In this document: piece by piece, positions 8,450 through 17,259 of the stretch
How positions within the stretch are numbered: position 1 is the stretch's first letter
Layout: each line of letters opens with the position of its first letter
Source: an uncultured Clostridium sp.
GTDB lineage: Bacteria; Bacillota; Clostridia; Peptostreptococcales; Peptostreptococcaceae
Direction: 5' to 3'
Length of the DNA: 26,551 nucleotides
Assembly: GCA_900557165.1 (NCBI GenBank)
Contig: USRS01000025.1
Location: 1 to 26,551, forward strand
Program-made: the position numbers and the translations under genes
Notes under the pieces: generated by a model
The model's input: the letters and a program-made list of their open reading frames with translations, nothing else
Databases searched by the model: none
Told to the model about the DNA's origin: nothing

Positions 8450-9667
8450 ATGGAATCTTATGGTTATATACTTGATATTGCTTTAATTTTAATTTCAACA
8501 AAGTTATTTGGTTTAATATCAAGGAAATTTCAGATGCCTCAAGTTGTGGGAGCTTTATTTGCAGGATTGCTTTTAGGACCAGCTTTTTTAAATTTTGTAC
8601 ACGAAACAGAATTTTTAACACAATTAGCAGAAATTGGGGTAATTTTACTTATGTTTTTCGCAGGACTAGAAACAGATTTATCAGAACTTAAAAGTTCTGG
8701 GAAAGCATCTTTTGTAGTTGCAGTATTTGGTATTTTAGTTCCTCTATTTTTAGGATTTTTAGTTGCAATGTACTTTAATAGAGATGGTTTAATGTCCTTT
8801 GCAGATAATTCAAATGTTTTTCTTCAAAATATTTTTGTAGGAACAATACTTACAGCCACATCTGTTAGTATTACTGTGGAAACATTAAAAGAAATGGGAA
8901 AATTAAATTCAAAGGTGGGCAATACAATTTTAGGCGCAGCCATAATTGATGATATTTTGGGAATTGTAGCTTTAACTGTTGTTATTAGTTTTTCTTCATC
9001 AGATGTACATATAGTAGAAGTTTTATTAAAAATAGTTTTATTTTTTGTATTTGCTATTATTGCCAGTGGTATTTTTTATGTAATATTTAAAAATTGGCTA
9101 GACAAAGATGCTAAACATAAGCGTAGATATGTTATAGCAGCCTTTGCATTTTGTTTATTTTTATCATATATATCAGAAGTTTACTTTGAAGTTGCTGATA
9201 TTACAGGGGCATTTATAGCAGGACTTACTTTATCACCACTTGGTAAAAAATATTATATTGAAGAAAAGCTAGATACTGTATCTTATGCATTTTTATCACC
9301 CATATTTTTTGCAAGTATTGGTTTAAAAGTAGTTTTACCAAAAATGAGTATGGTAGTTGTAATGTTTGCCATAGTTCTTACTATAGTTGCCGTAATTTCA
9401 AAAATTATAGGTTGTGGACTTGGATGTAAGTTATTCAAATATACAAATAAAGAATCTTTGCAAGTTGGTATAGGAATGGTTTCTAGGGGAGAAGTTGCTT
9501 TAATAGTTGCCAATAAAGGCTTTAATGCAGGTCTTATAAATTCATCACTTCTTGGGCCTATTATAATAGTAGTTATAGCAACAACTATTTTATCACCAAT
9601 TTTATTAAAAATGTCTTACTCTAGCAAAAAAGTGGAATCTTCTTTATTAGCAGAAGAAACTGTTTAA
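8450..9667 (+). CDS. CPA2-family cation:proton antiporter (integral membrane)
   Basis: The 405-residue protein is almost entirely hydrophobic, with about 12 predicted membrane segments. It matches the Na+/H+ exchanger CPA2 family (KefB/NhaS-like): MPQVVGALFAGLLLGP in the first repeat, the paired acidic residues in GAAIIDDILGIVAL in the middle, and DITGAFIAGLTLSP and GIGMVSRGEVALIV in the second repeat. It exchanges H+ for Na+ or K+ across the membrane. It ends shortly after the membrane domain and lacks the C-terminal TrkA-N/RCK domain that gates KefB/KefC. The ribosome-binding site is AAAGGGG, 7-8 nt before the ATG. It is monocistronic, with a terminator immediately downstream. Ion specificity cannot be read from the sequence. 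Confidence 0.92.
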   Translation: MESYGYILDIALILISTKLFGLISRKFQMPQVVGALFAGLLLGPAFLNFVHETEFLTQLAEIGVILLMFFAGLETDLSELKSSGKASFVVAVFGILVPLFLGFLVAMYFNRDGLMSFADNSNVFLQNIFVGTILTATSVSITVETLKEMGKLNSKVGNTILGAAIIDDILGIVALTVVISFSSSDVHIVEVLLKIVLFFVFAIIASGIFYVIFKNWLDKDAKHKRRYVIAAFAFCLFLSYISEVYFEVADITGAFIAGLTLSPLGKKYYIEEKLDTVSYAFLSPIFFASIGLKVVLPKMSMVVVMFAIVLTIVAVISKIIGCGLGCKLFKYTNKESLQVGIGMVSRGEVALIVANKGFNAGLINSSLLGPIIIVVIATTILSPILLKMSYSSKKVESSLLAEETV

Positions 9668-9680
9668 TGGCGTAGGCCAC

Positions 9681-9713
9681 AAAAATAGTCTGGAAAAATT
9701 CCAGACTATTTTT
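9681..9713 (+). terminator. Intrinsic terminator of the antiporter gene
   Basis: Arms 9681-9695 and 9699-9713 are exact complements (core ATAGTCTGGAA) with a short A-rich loop, followed by TTTTT on the plus strand. Confidence 0.9.
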
Positions 9714-9755
9714 ATTTATATTTTAAATATTGCTAAAAAGCTTTCTGTAAACTCT

Positions 9756-9780
9756 AAAAAAGTAGGAGCATAGCCCCTAC
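9756..9780 (-). terminator. Intrinsic terminator of argG
   Basis: On the minus strand GTAGGGGC (9780-9773) pairs with GCTCCTAC (9769-9762), one G-U pair included, and is followed by six U. It lies just downstream of the argG stop at 9803. Confidence 0.8.
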
Positions 9781-9802
9781 CATACTTATTTTAAATATAT
9801 AA

Positions 9803-11008
9803 TTATTTATTTAATTTCTTATCTTTCATGGCATTTATTTTTAGAGGTAGAGTGAATAAATTTATAAAACCTTCTGCATCTTTATGATCATATAATTCAC
9901 TATCTCCAAAAGAAGATATGCTTTCATCATATAAAGCATGTTCTGTAAATATGCCGGCAGGTTTTATATTACCTTTGTATAATTTTAATTTAACAGAACC
10001 TGTTACATTTTCTTGAGTTTTATCCATAAATGCTGTTATAGCAGCGCAAGCTGTTGAGTACCATTTTCCATTATATATTAAATCAGCATATTCTAAAGAT
10101 AATCTTTGTTTTAAATGAAGAGAATCTTTATCTAGCGTAGCACTTTCCAAATAGTTATGAGCAGCATATAGTATTTCTCCTCCTGGAGTTTCATATATTC
10201 CTCTTGATTTCATACCAACAAGTCTATTTTCAAGTATTTCAACTATACCTATACCATGTTTGCATCCCAGTTTATCTAGTGTTTCAAGAAGCTCAACTGG
10301 AGATAGTTCTTCATCGTTGACTTTTTTAGGCACACCTTTTTCAAAGTAAATTTTAACATATTCTGGAGTGTCACAAGCATCTTCTGGTGATTGAGTTTTT
10401 TTGTATATTTCTTTTTTATGTTCATTTTGTAGACATTCTATATCTCCACCTTCAGTAGACACATGGAATAAGTTATCATCAACTGAGTAGATTTTCTTTT
10501 TAGTTGCCACAACTTCTATATTATGTTCATTGGCATAATCTATGGCATCTTCTCTAGATTTTATATCCCATATTCTCCAAGGAGCTATGACTTTTATACT
10601 TGGATCTAGGGCTGCTATAGTTGCTTCAAAACGAACTTGGTCATTACCCTTTCCTGTACAACCATGGCAAATATATTTAGCACCTTCTTTTTGTGCTATT
10701 TCCACAAGTTTTTTAGCTATTATTGGTCTAGCAAGGGCAGTTCCTAGTAAATATCTTCCCTCATATTTAACTTCAGCCTTTATTGCTGCATATATAGTAG
10801 TTGTTATAAATTCTTCTTTTAAATCTACACAATAAGCTTTTATTGCACCACTTGCAATTGCTTTATCATGTACTTTTTTCATATCATCATCTTGACCCAC
10901 ATTACCACAAACTGCTATAACATCAATATCATAGTTTTCCTTTAACCATGGTATTGTAATAGACGTATCTAACCCACCTGAATATGCTAATACTACTTTT
11001 TCTTTCAT
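9803..11008 (-). CDS. argG: Argininosuccinate synthase
   Basis: The enzyme condenses citrulline and aspartate, using ATP, to argininosuccinate in arginine biosynthesis. The N-terminal ATP-pyrophosphatase loop AYSGGLDTS is at residues 8-16. Further family signatures are [60 protein letters not shown] and [11 protein letters not shown]. The 401-residue length is normal. The start ATG follows AAGGGGGAATTGAA. The gene stands alone: no argH lies downstream, where a terminator and the convergent antiporter gene follow. Upstream, a complete T-box leader with an Arg (AGA) specifier shows that transcription depends on uncharged arginyl-tRNA. Confidence 0.97.
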   Translation of the reverse strand: MKEKVVLAYSGGLDTSITIPWLKENYDIDVIAVCGNVGQDDDMKKVHDKAIASGAIKAYCVDLKEEFITTTIYAAIKAEVKYEGRYLLGTALARPIIAKKLVEIAQKEGAKYICHGCTGKGNDQVRFEATIAALDPSIKVIAPWRIWDIKSREDAIDYANEHNIEVVATKKKIYSVDDNLFHVSTEGGDIECLQNEHKKEIYKKTQSPEDACDTPEYVKIYFEKGVPKKVNDEELSPVELLETLDKLGCKHGIGIVEILENRLVGMKSRGIYETPGGEILYAAHNYLESATLDKDSLHLKQRLSLEYADLIYNGKWYSTACAAITAFMDKTQENVTGSVKLKLYKGNIKPAGIFTEHALYDESISSFGDSELYDHKDAEGFINLFTLPLKINAMKDKKLNK

Positions 11009-11045
11009 TTCAATTCCCCCTTGATTTGTCTAAGTTTTTGCAATT

Positions 11046-11295
11046 AAAAAAGTCCCTTGGTTTAAAACCAAGAGACGAATTTACCGCGTTACCACTCTAA
11101 TTAATATATTTATAAAAATATATTCACTCTTCCTTTTAAGGCAAGGCTACCTATTATCATACTATAATTTTTGATAATCTTCTCCAAAGCTCTATTCACT
11201 TAAGGTATTTTATTGGGCTTTCACCATCCCCAACTCTCTGTAAAAATACAACTTAAGTTACTTCTCTTTTTCACTGAATTTTGTATATTTAATAT
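11046..11295 (-). promoter_or_regulatory. T-box leader of argG, Arg specifier AGA
   Basis: On the minus strand the leader contains a stem I with the AGTA loop-E motif paired opposite GAA. The nucleotides after GAA read U-AGA-G, so the specifier is AGA (complement at 11191-11193), an arginine codon. Downstream comes the T-box AGAGTGGTAACGCGG (within 11081-11100), whose TGGT can pair with the acceptor end of uncharged tRNA. It is followed by the terminator GTCTCTTGG/CCAAGGGAC plus U-run (11046-11076). Specifier assignment was made by analogy with the GAA-N-codon arrangement of the B. subtilis glyQS leader. Uncharged tRNA-Arg should favour antitermination and argG expression. Confidence 0.95.
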
Positions 11296-11301
11296 GATTA
11301 A

Positions 11302-11330
11302 ATAATAGTGCAGTTTATTTTTGTTGTCAA
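11302..11330 (-). promoter_or_regulatory. Sigma-A promoter of the argG T-box leader
   Basis: A perfect -35 TTGACA (11325-11330) is separated by exactly 17 nt from -10 TATTAT (11302-11307) on the minus strand. It begins 15 nt after the truA stop and places the RNA start near 11295. Confidence 0.85.
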
Positions 11331-11345
11331 CTAATATTTTTAAAT

Positions 11346-12083
11346 TTAGTATTGAACATCTAATAAATATAAACCTTTAGCTGGTGCTGTATCACAAGCT
11401 GCTGTTCTATTTTTAGCTTCTAACATTTCTTTTAAAGCTTCTGGTTTTGTTTTTCCATGACCCACATCTATTAAAGTTCCAACAATTATTCTTACCATAT
11501 TGTATAAGAAACCATCACCTTTAACATAAATTTCAACAATATTATTTTTTTCTTGTATTTTAATATATTCAATAGTTCTTACATGGCTTTTCTTTTTAGA
11601 TCTTGACGAAGCGAAGCTTGAAAAATCATGCTTACCTATTAAGTACTTACTTGCTTCTTTCATTTTATCTAAATCTAATTTTTTATCCACATGATAAGTA
11701 TATTTTCTATTAAAAGGATTATGATATGTAGAGTTATCTATTCTGTACATATATATTTTAGATTTTGCATTATATCTAGAATGGAATCTATCATCTACTT
11801 CTTCTATTTTTGTTACAACTATAGATTCTGGTAAGTATTTATATAAGTACTTTTGCATTTTTTCCACTGATAAATCACTTTTAGTTTTGAAGTTTGCCAC
11901 CTGACCTAGCGCATGAACTCCCATATCAGTTCTTCCAGAAGCTATTATTTCTATTTTTTCTTCTGTCATTTTGCTTAAAACATCTTCTATTTTACCTTGT
12001 ATAGTATTGTCGTTATCTTTTAACCTCTGGAAACCTTTGAAATTGCTCCCATCGTATTGGATTATCATTTTTATATTTCTCAT
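11346..12083 (-). CDS. truA: tRNA pseudouridine(38-40) synthase TruA
   Basis: TruA converts uridines 38-40 of the tRNA anticodon stem to pseudouridine. The 245-residue length and the motifs are standard: YDGSNFKGFQ near the N-terminus; the catalytic Asp53 in ASGRTDMGVHALGQVANF; a FHSRYNAKSKIYMYRI block; the FSSFASSRS block; and GFLYNMVRIIVGTLIDVG near the C-terminus. The start ATG follows AGAGGAAAATTAA. In many Firmicutes truA ends a ribosomal-protein or cbiO/ecfT operon, but here it stands alone between two unrelated genes. The downstream argG promoter begins within 15 nt of the stop. Confidence 0.97.
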   Translation of the reverse strand: MRNIKMIIQYDGSNFKGFQRLKDNDNTIQGKIEDVLSKMTEEKIEIIASGRTDMGVHALGQVANFKTKSDLSVEKMQKYLYKYLPESIVVTKIEEVDDRFHSRYNAKSKIYMYRIDNSTYHNPFNRKYTYHVDKKLDLDKMKEASKYLIGKHDFSSFASSRSKKKSHVRTIEYIKIQEKNNIVEIYVKGDGFLYNMVRIIVGTLIDVGHGKTKPEALKEMLEAKNRTAACDTAPAKGLYLLDVQY

Positions 12084-12247
12084 TTAATTTTCCTCTAAAC
12101 TTTATATTTTTCACAAAATTATTATTATAATATGTAAAATCGTTACTTTATATTATATTTAAATTTTATTATTGTCAATGTTTATATTTTTAATTTAGTA
12201 AAATACTAATACTATTGTAAAATAAATCTATTAAAGGAGGAAAAAAT

Positions 12248-13207
12248 TTGAGAAAAAAACTAAGTATAATATTATTTATTTTAATAATAAGTATATTCAC
12301 AGTAGCATGTTCTAATAAAAAAGAAAAAGATAATAGCAATGTTTTAGTTACATTAGTACTTGATAAAGGTGGCGTTAACGATGAGTCTTTTAATCAGTTG
12401 GCTTGGGAAGGGGCTAAAAAAGCTTCCATTGAATACGGAATTAAAATAAAATACTTAGAGTCAAATACAGATGCCGATTACAAATCAAATTTAGAACAAG
12501 CAGTTGACTTAGATTCTAATTTAATTATAGCCGTAGGATTTAATCTAAGCGAAGCTTTAAAAGAAGCTGCCATATATTATCCTAAATCTTCTTTTGCAAT
12601 TATTGATGGTAGTTTTGATAAAATACCTGAAAATGTAACTAATATAAATTTTGATGAAGGTGAAGCTGGATATTTAGCTGGTTTAGCAAGTGCTAAAACC
12701 TTAGACGGTAATAAATTTGGATTTATTGGAGGTATAAGTGTGCCTGCTGTTGAAAACTACAAAGAAGGTTTTGAAAAGGGACTTTTAGAAGTAAATCCTA
12801 ATATAGAACTTTCAGTTCAATATGCCAACTCTTTTAGTGATGCAGCCAAAGGCAAAGCCATTGCAACACAAATGTATAACAACGATATAAACTGTATAAT
12901 GAGTGCTGGTGGTGGGGTCAATAATGGAGTTTATGAAGTTGCTCGTGAAAAAGGTAAATACGCTGTAGGTGTGGATATGGCTCAAAATTATATATCACCA
13001 AAAGTAATATTAACTTCTGCCATAAAAAAAGTAGATGTGGGTGTTGAAAATACCATTAAATCATTTTTAGATAACAATTTAGAAGGTGGCACCACTATTA
13101 TTTACAGTATAAAAAACGATGGTGTAACTTATGAAAAAACAGATTTATTATCAGATGAAACAATAAAATTTATAGATAACAAAATGAAAGAATTAAAATC
13201 AAAATAA
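12248..13207 (+). CDS. Second BMP-family substrate-binding lipoprotein, TTG start
   Basis: The 319-residue protein carries a lipoprotein signal peptide with lipobox FTVAC (Cys21). The mature part repeats the BMP signatures of its paralogue at 7144-8184: DKGGVNDESFNQLAWEGAKK, KYLESNTDADYKSN, LIIAVGFNLSE, FGFIGGIS, QYANSFSDAAKGKAIATQMY and MSAGGGVNNGVYEV. It would capture a nucleoside-like solute outside the membrane for an ABC importer that is not encoded nearby. The start codon is TTG at 12248: AAAGGAGG lies 7 nt upstream and no ATG is suitably placed. The gene is divergent from truA and converges on the helicase gene. The different sequence around the shared motifs suggests an old duplication, possibly with a different ligand. 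Confidence 0.92.
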   Translation: MRKKLSIILFILIISIFTVACSNKKEKDNSNVLVTLVLDKGGVNDESFNQLAWEGAKKASIEYGIKIKYLESNTDADYKSNLEQAVDLDSNLIIAVGFNLSEALKEAAIYYPKSSFAIIDGSFDKIPENVTNINFDEGEAGYLAGLASAKTLDGNKFGFIGGISVPAVENYKEGFEKGLLEVNPNIELSVQYANSFSDAAKGKAIATQMYNNDINCIMSAGGGVNNGVYEVAREKGKYAVGVDMAQNYISPKVILTSAIKKVDVGVENTIKSFLDNNLEGGTTIIYSIKNDGVTYEKTDLLSDETIKFIDNKMKELKSK

Positions 13208-13227
13208 GGAGCCTTAAGCTCCTTATT
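13203..13227. terminator. Short bidirectional terminator between converging genes
   Basis: AATAAGGAGC (13203-13212) pairs with GCTCCTTATT (13218-13227) around a 5-nt loop. Both stop codons fall inside the stem. The U-runs on either side are interrupted, so termination may be partial. Confidence 0.6.
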
Positions 13228-16200
13228 GTAATAAATATATTATTTCTTCTTCACTTATGCTACTTAGCATATTGGCATTTGACAAGTTTTCATTTATCAT
13301 ATTATCTATTAAGTCTTTTTTCCTCTCTTGAAGTTCAATTATTTTTTCTTCAATAGTTCCTTTAGCAATTAATTTAATAACTTCAACAACTTGTTTTTGA
13401 CCAATTCTATGAGCTCTATCACTGGCCTGATTTTCCACTGATGAATTCCACCAAGGATCTAAATGAACAACTGTATTGGCAGATGTTAAATTTAATCCAG
13501 TTCCTCCTGCCTTTAGGGAAATTAAAAATACTTTAACTTCATCATTATTATTAAAATCATTTACTAAATTTGTTCTGTCCATTGCTTTTGTGCTACCATC
13601 TAAATAATAATAGCTTATGCCTTTTTTACTTAGCTTTTCTCCAAGATTTTTTAATACACTTGTAAATTGAGAAAATACAAGAATTTTATTATTTTCTTCA
13701 ATACGCTCTTTTACTATTTCTAAACAAGTCTCTATTTTTGCACTTTTCCCTTTATAATCTTCAATAACCACATTAGGATCTAAGCATAGTTGTCTTAGCT
13801 TTGTTAAATAAGAAAGTACAGTGATTTTATTTTTTATATTTTCATTTTCTTTAAGTTTTTCTTTTATATTTTCCACATAAATGCCGTAGGTATTCTTTTG
13901 AGCTTTGCCCATTTCCACAATATATTTTTTTTCAATTTTAGGCGGCAGCTCTTTTATAACTTCTTTTTTAGTTCTTCTAAGAATAAAAGGTTGTATCATT
14001 CTTTTTAAATTTTCCAACTGACTTTCATCTTTTATGAAAACTGCATTAAATTTACTTAAATTATATAAATATCCTGGCATTATAAAATCAAATATGGACC
14101 ATAATTCCACCAAGTTATTTTCAATTGGCGTTCCACTTAAAGCAAATTTATTTTTCGCATTTATGGATTTTACTGCATCTGTCACAGAAGCCATAGGATT
14201 TTTTATATTTTGAGCTTCATCTATTATACAATAATCAAATTGTAATTTTTCATATTCATCTAAATCATTCCTAAGAGAGCCATAAGTAGTAATCATTACA
14301 TCATAATCATTTATATTTTTGATTAAGTTTAATCTGTCTTTTTTCAAACCATGGATAATTCCCACCTTTAGACTTGGTGCAAATTTTTCAAATTCACTTT
14401 TCCAGTTATGAATTAAAGATGTGGGTGTTACTATTAAAGTTTTTTTATTTTCTCTTTTAAGTAAGAAGCTTATGGTTTGAATTGTTTTACCAAGACCCAT
14501 TTCATCAGCTAAAATTCCACCAAAACCAAGATAATCTAAAGTTTCAAACCAATTTAACGAATCTCTTTGATAATCCCGAAGGGTTGCATTTAATTTAGGC
14601 GATATATCAAATTTCTTATTTTTTATATCTTCAAACTTCTTTATTATCTTATCTATATTTTCTTTTCCATTTATATAAGGAAGCTTTTTCTCTCTTAATA
14701 AATTATCAAGATATAAAGCTTTGCTAAAATGCATTTTTATTTTATCATAATTAGTTGTAAATCCTAAACTCTCCATTAGTTTAAAAGTTTCTTTAGTTTC
14801 ATATTCTTCTAAATTTATAAAATTGCCGTTTCCCAGTTTATAAAATCTTTTTTTATTTTTAAAGGCTTCTATTATTTTTTTATATTCTGATTTGTCCACA
14901 TTTTCTATCTTAAAGTTAAACTCCAAATAATGATTTATTTCTTCTCCCAGTCCCACTTTAATAGAAGAAGAATTGTAAATAGTTTTTTCTTTAAGTTTAT
15001 CTGAGTAATAGACTTCACCTATTTCTTTAAATTTATTTATTTCTTTACTTAAAAAATCATATAATTGTTCTTCATTACCTTTAAATACATATTTATCATT
15101 TCTAAATTCAAAGAAGTTTCTGTATAAGTGATAAATAGCGTCATTTTCTCTTTCAATATCTTTTATTATAAATTTATCTTTTTCATAATAATCAAATTCA
15201 ACTTTACAAGTAATATTGCTATCTTCCAAATCAAAATAATACTTTATTTTTAAATCTTTACTTATGTTTTCTTTTATACTTTCATCTATTACAACATGAG
15301 AGCATATATTATTAATTTTAGGAATTATATCACTTAAAACTTGGCTTACTTGATTTTGTTCAAATTTAATTTCATTAAATTCACTTAAAACAGAATATAG
15401 CTTTTTATAATAAATACCATTTTCATCATTTAATATATAAATATTGCCTTTATAAAATAATACATCTCCTTTTAAAGATAAAGGATAAGGCAAATTATCA
15501 TTTGATTTTAAAGTAACCTTATCTTCATTTAAATCAAGATTAAAATTTATAGGTAAATTACCTTCTATTACACTTGGCTTATAATACATATTTCTAAATT
15601 TAAAATCAAAGTTTGTAAACTCCAGTGCTTTAAATAAGCGTTTTACTTGACAACCTTTTACTTTCATTGATTTAAAATCTCTAGAAAAACTATTATTGCT
15701 TAAATTCATGCCGTATTCTTCTATCATATCAATTATTTTTTCATTTTCATAATCAAAATAATTATCTATGGGATTATAAGCAAAATCCACACCGTAAACT
15801 AGGCTTTTAGATTGTAATCTACAAAAAGCAAATTCCTTTAAATCTTTCATAACATACATTTTATCTATGCCTATTTTAAAATCACAGTTAAAATTATGCT
15901 CTCCAGCATACTCAACTTTAATATCTAAATTTACTTTTTCTTTTGGTTTGCTTTTGAAATATTCTAACAAATCTTTATTTATAAAATCTATATTTCTTTT
16001 AATTTTATCATTGTTTTTTACTACAAAAGTAGTTTGTTTTAAATTGCTTATTACATCTGATTTTAATAAATTACAAACATATAAGCCTGATGCAACTATA
16101 TGTTTACATAAATTAAAATCTCCATAGGAGCTTCTTTTATGATAATCTTCACAATCACAAAAGGCATTTTCAATATTTTTATTCTTTAAATCTATAATTA

Positions 16201-16384
16201 TAGATGAATTATAAACGCTGCTATTATTAGCGGAAGCTACTTCACCTTCTATAGTTAATATTTTATTTTTATTAGTATATTTAACACTCTGAATATATCC
16301 ATCTTTGTAGTATTTATGCCCCTTATCAAATCTTCTTTTGTCCGTAGAATTAATTAATATATCATTTACTATTTTAAATATCAT
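13223..16384 (-). CDS. SWIM zinc-finger / SNF2-family DEAD-like helicase
   Basis: At 1053 residues this is a bacterial SNF2 protein. An N-terminal SWIM finger has C76-x-C78 and C93-x-H95. A long bacterial SNF2-associated region follows to about residue 590. The ATPase core then has motif I ADEMGLGKT near 630, motif Ia TPTSLIHNW, motif II DEAQ near 722 and motif III ALSGTPIENN. The helicase C-terminal part has VFSQFT, LISLKAGGTGLNLT and QASDRAHRIGQ near 990. Such proteins translocate on double-stranded DNA and remodel protein-DNA or protein-RNA polymerase complexes; the exact role of this subfamily is not settled. The start ATG follows AGCAGGTGAAAAA. The gene is monocistronic and divergent from the helical protein at 16542. 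All core motifs look intact. Confidence 0.95.
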   Translation of the reverse strand: MIFKIVNDILINSTDKRRFDKGHKYYKDGYIQSVKYTNKNKILTIEGEVASANNSSVYNSSIIIDLKNKNIENAFCDCEDYHKRSSYGDFNLCKHIVASGLYVCNLLKSDVISNLKQTTFVVKNNDKIKRNIDFINKDLLEYFKSKPKEKVNLDIKVEYAGEHNFNCDFKIGIDKMYVMKDLKEFAFCRLQSKSLVYGVDFAYNPIDNYFDYENEKIIDMIEEYGMNLSNNSFSRDFKSMKVKGCQVKRLFKALEFTNFDFKFRNMYYKPSVIEGNLPINFNLDLNEDKVTLKSNDNLPYPLSLKGDVLFYKGNIYILNDENGIYYKKLYSVLSEFNEIKFEQNQVSQVLSDIIPKINNICSHVVIDESIKENISKDLKIKYYFDLEDSNITCKVEFDYYEKDKFIIKDIERENDAIYHLYRNFFEFRNDKYVFKGNEEQLYDFLSKEINKFKEIGEVYYSDKLKEKTIYNSSSIKVGLGEEINHYLEFNFKIENVDKSEYKKIIEAFKNKKRFYKLGNGNFINLEEYETKETFKLMESLGFTTNYDKIKMHFSKALYLDNLLREKKLPYINGKENIDKIIKKFEDIKNKKFDISPKLNATLRDYQRDSLNWFETLDYLGFGGILADEMGLGKTIQTISFLLKRENKKTLIVTPTSLIHNWKSEFEKFAPSLKVGIIHGLKKDRLNLIKNINDYDVMITTYGSLRNDLDEYEKLQFDYCIIDEAQNIKNPMASVTDAVKSINAKNKFALSGTPIENNLVELWSIFDFIMPGYLYNLSKFNAVFIKDESQLENLKRMIQPFILRRTKKEVIKELPPKIEKKYIVEMGKAQKNTYGIYVENIKEKLKENENIKNKITVLSYLTKLRQLCLDPNVVIEDYKGKSAKIETCLEIVKERIEENNKILVFSQFTSVLKNLGEKLSKKGISYYYLDGSTKAMDRTNLVNDFNNNDEVKVFLISLKAGGTGLNLTSANTVVHLDPWWNSSVENQASDRAHRIGQKQVVEVIKLIAKGTIEEKIIELQERKKDLIDNMINENLSNANMLSSISEEEIIYLLQ

Positions 16385-16541
16385 TTTTTCACCTGCTTTT
16401 TTAGCTTATAAATTTTATTATATTACTCTTTTTTATTTAGTTCAATGAAATAAATTAGGGAAGCTTAAATTTTAATTTATATATGAGTAAGAAAAGAAAT
16501 ATTTGGAATAATAAATTTAAATTGTAAAAGGAGTGATGAAA

Positions 16542-16976
16542 ATGCCAAATGACGATACTATAAAACTTTTAAAAGAATGTGATGCAGGTGCTAAAATGGG
16601 TATAGAGGGAATAAAAAATGTTATAGATAAAGCCGATAATAAATCACTTATAGCCCTTTTAGAAAAATATTTAAAAGATCATGAAAAACTAGAAGAAAAA
16701 ATTCACGAAGAATTAAATAAGTTTCATGATGAAGAAAAAAATCCAAGTCCCATTGCCAAAGCCATGTCTTGGGTAAAAATTAATATGAAACTTGTCAAAG
16801 GTGAAAATGATCCTAAAATAGCAGATTTAATGATAGAAGGATGTAATATGGGTATTAAATCAATTTGTAGATATTTAAATCAATATCCTACAGCCATGGA
16901 AGGGATAAAAGGGCTTTGTTATGATTTAGTTGAAATTGAAGAAAACTTTGCAAAGGATATGCGTAAGTTTTTATAA
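16542..16976 (+). CDS. Ferritin-like four-helix-bundle protein (DUF2383-like), function unknown
   Basis: The 144-residue protein is predicted almost wholly helical. It begins PNDDTIKLLKECDAGAKMGI, a pattern like the DUF2383/PA2169 four-helix-bundle family, which is related in fold to ferritin and Dps. Acidic and histidine residues in DHEKLEEKIHEELNKFHDEE could suit a metal site, but the paired ExxH motifs of true ferritins are not clear, so metal binding is uncertain. I chose the ATG at 16542, 8 nt after the GGAG of AAAAGGAG; in-frame GTG and ATG codons at 16533 and 16536 overlap or abut that site. It is a single-gene unit divergent from the SNF2 helicase. In related bacteria such proteins are often stress or sporulation associated, which is only a guess here. 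Confidence 0.8.
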   Translation: MPNDDTIKLLKECDAGAKMGIEGIKNVIDKADNKSLIALLEKYLKDHEKLEEKIHEELNKFHDEEKNPSPIAKAMSWVKINMKLVKGENDPKIADLMIEGCNMGIKSICRYLNQYPTAMEGIKGLCYDLVEIEENFAKDMRKFL

Positions 16977-17031
16977 TTTTAAATAAAATTTGTGGTAATT
17001 TATTTCATTTCGCAATAAAATATAAGTATAG

Positions 17032-17190
17032 AAGTAGAAATTCATTTGTTGATCGGAAGATGACTTTCTACTTTAATATATAGTATGTTTTTCTCCGTTT
17101 TATATAAACGGTGTGGTGACTCATGGAGAATCATTGAAACATTATATACACACATATACACAGGAAATCCTCACTTAAGTGAGGATTTTT
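17032..17190 (+). promoter_or_regulatory. Structured leader RNA with terminator upstream of the cis-prenyltransferase gene (candidate riboswitch or attenuator)
   Basis: Three hairpins lie in order in the untranslated stretch. The first has perfect 9-bp arms AAGTAGAAA (17032-17040) and TTTCTACTT (17065-17073). The second has CCGTTT/AAACGG (17095-17100 with 17106-17111) inside a partly competing TTCTCC/GGAGAA pairing (17091-17096 with 17125-17130). The third is an intrinsic terminator, stem 17165-17188 followed by U. The gene starts 70 nt beyond. This order, sensor-like folds then terminator then gene, is what transcription-attenuating riboswitches look like. I could not match it to a known class. 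Tiny frames inside (ATG at 17060, 7 codons; ATG at 17123, 4 codons) leave a leader-peptide mechanism open. Confidence 0.5.
17165..17190 (+). terminator. Intrinsic terminator in the leader of the cis-prenyltransferase gene
   Basis: AAATCCTCACTT pairs with AAGTGAGGATTT (effective 4-nt loop TTAA) and runs into UUUUU. Flanking ACACATATA and TATATGTGT can extend the helix. It lies 70 nt upstream of a start codon, not after a gene, so it most likely acts as a conditional terminator. Confidence 0.8.
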
Positions 17191-17259
17191 CTGTTATATG
17201 TGTATTTATTATTATTTTGGGAAAAATAAACAAATAATTTTAATACATATGGAGGCACT

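Noticed and set aside
17060..17083. Leader peptide MTFYFNI in the cis-prenyltransferase leader
   Set aside because: GGAAG directly abuts the ATG, so initiation is doubtful; kept only as a possibility in the leader entry.
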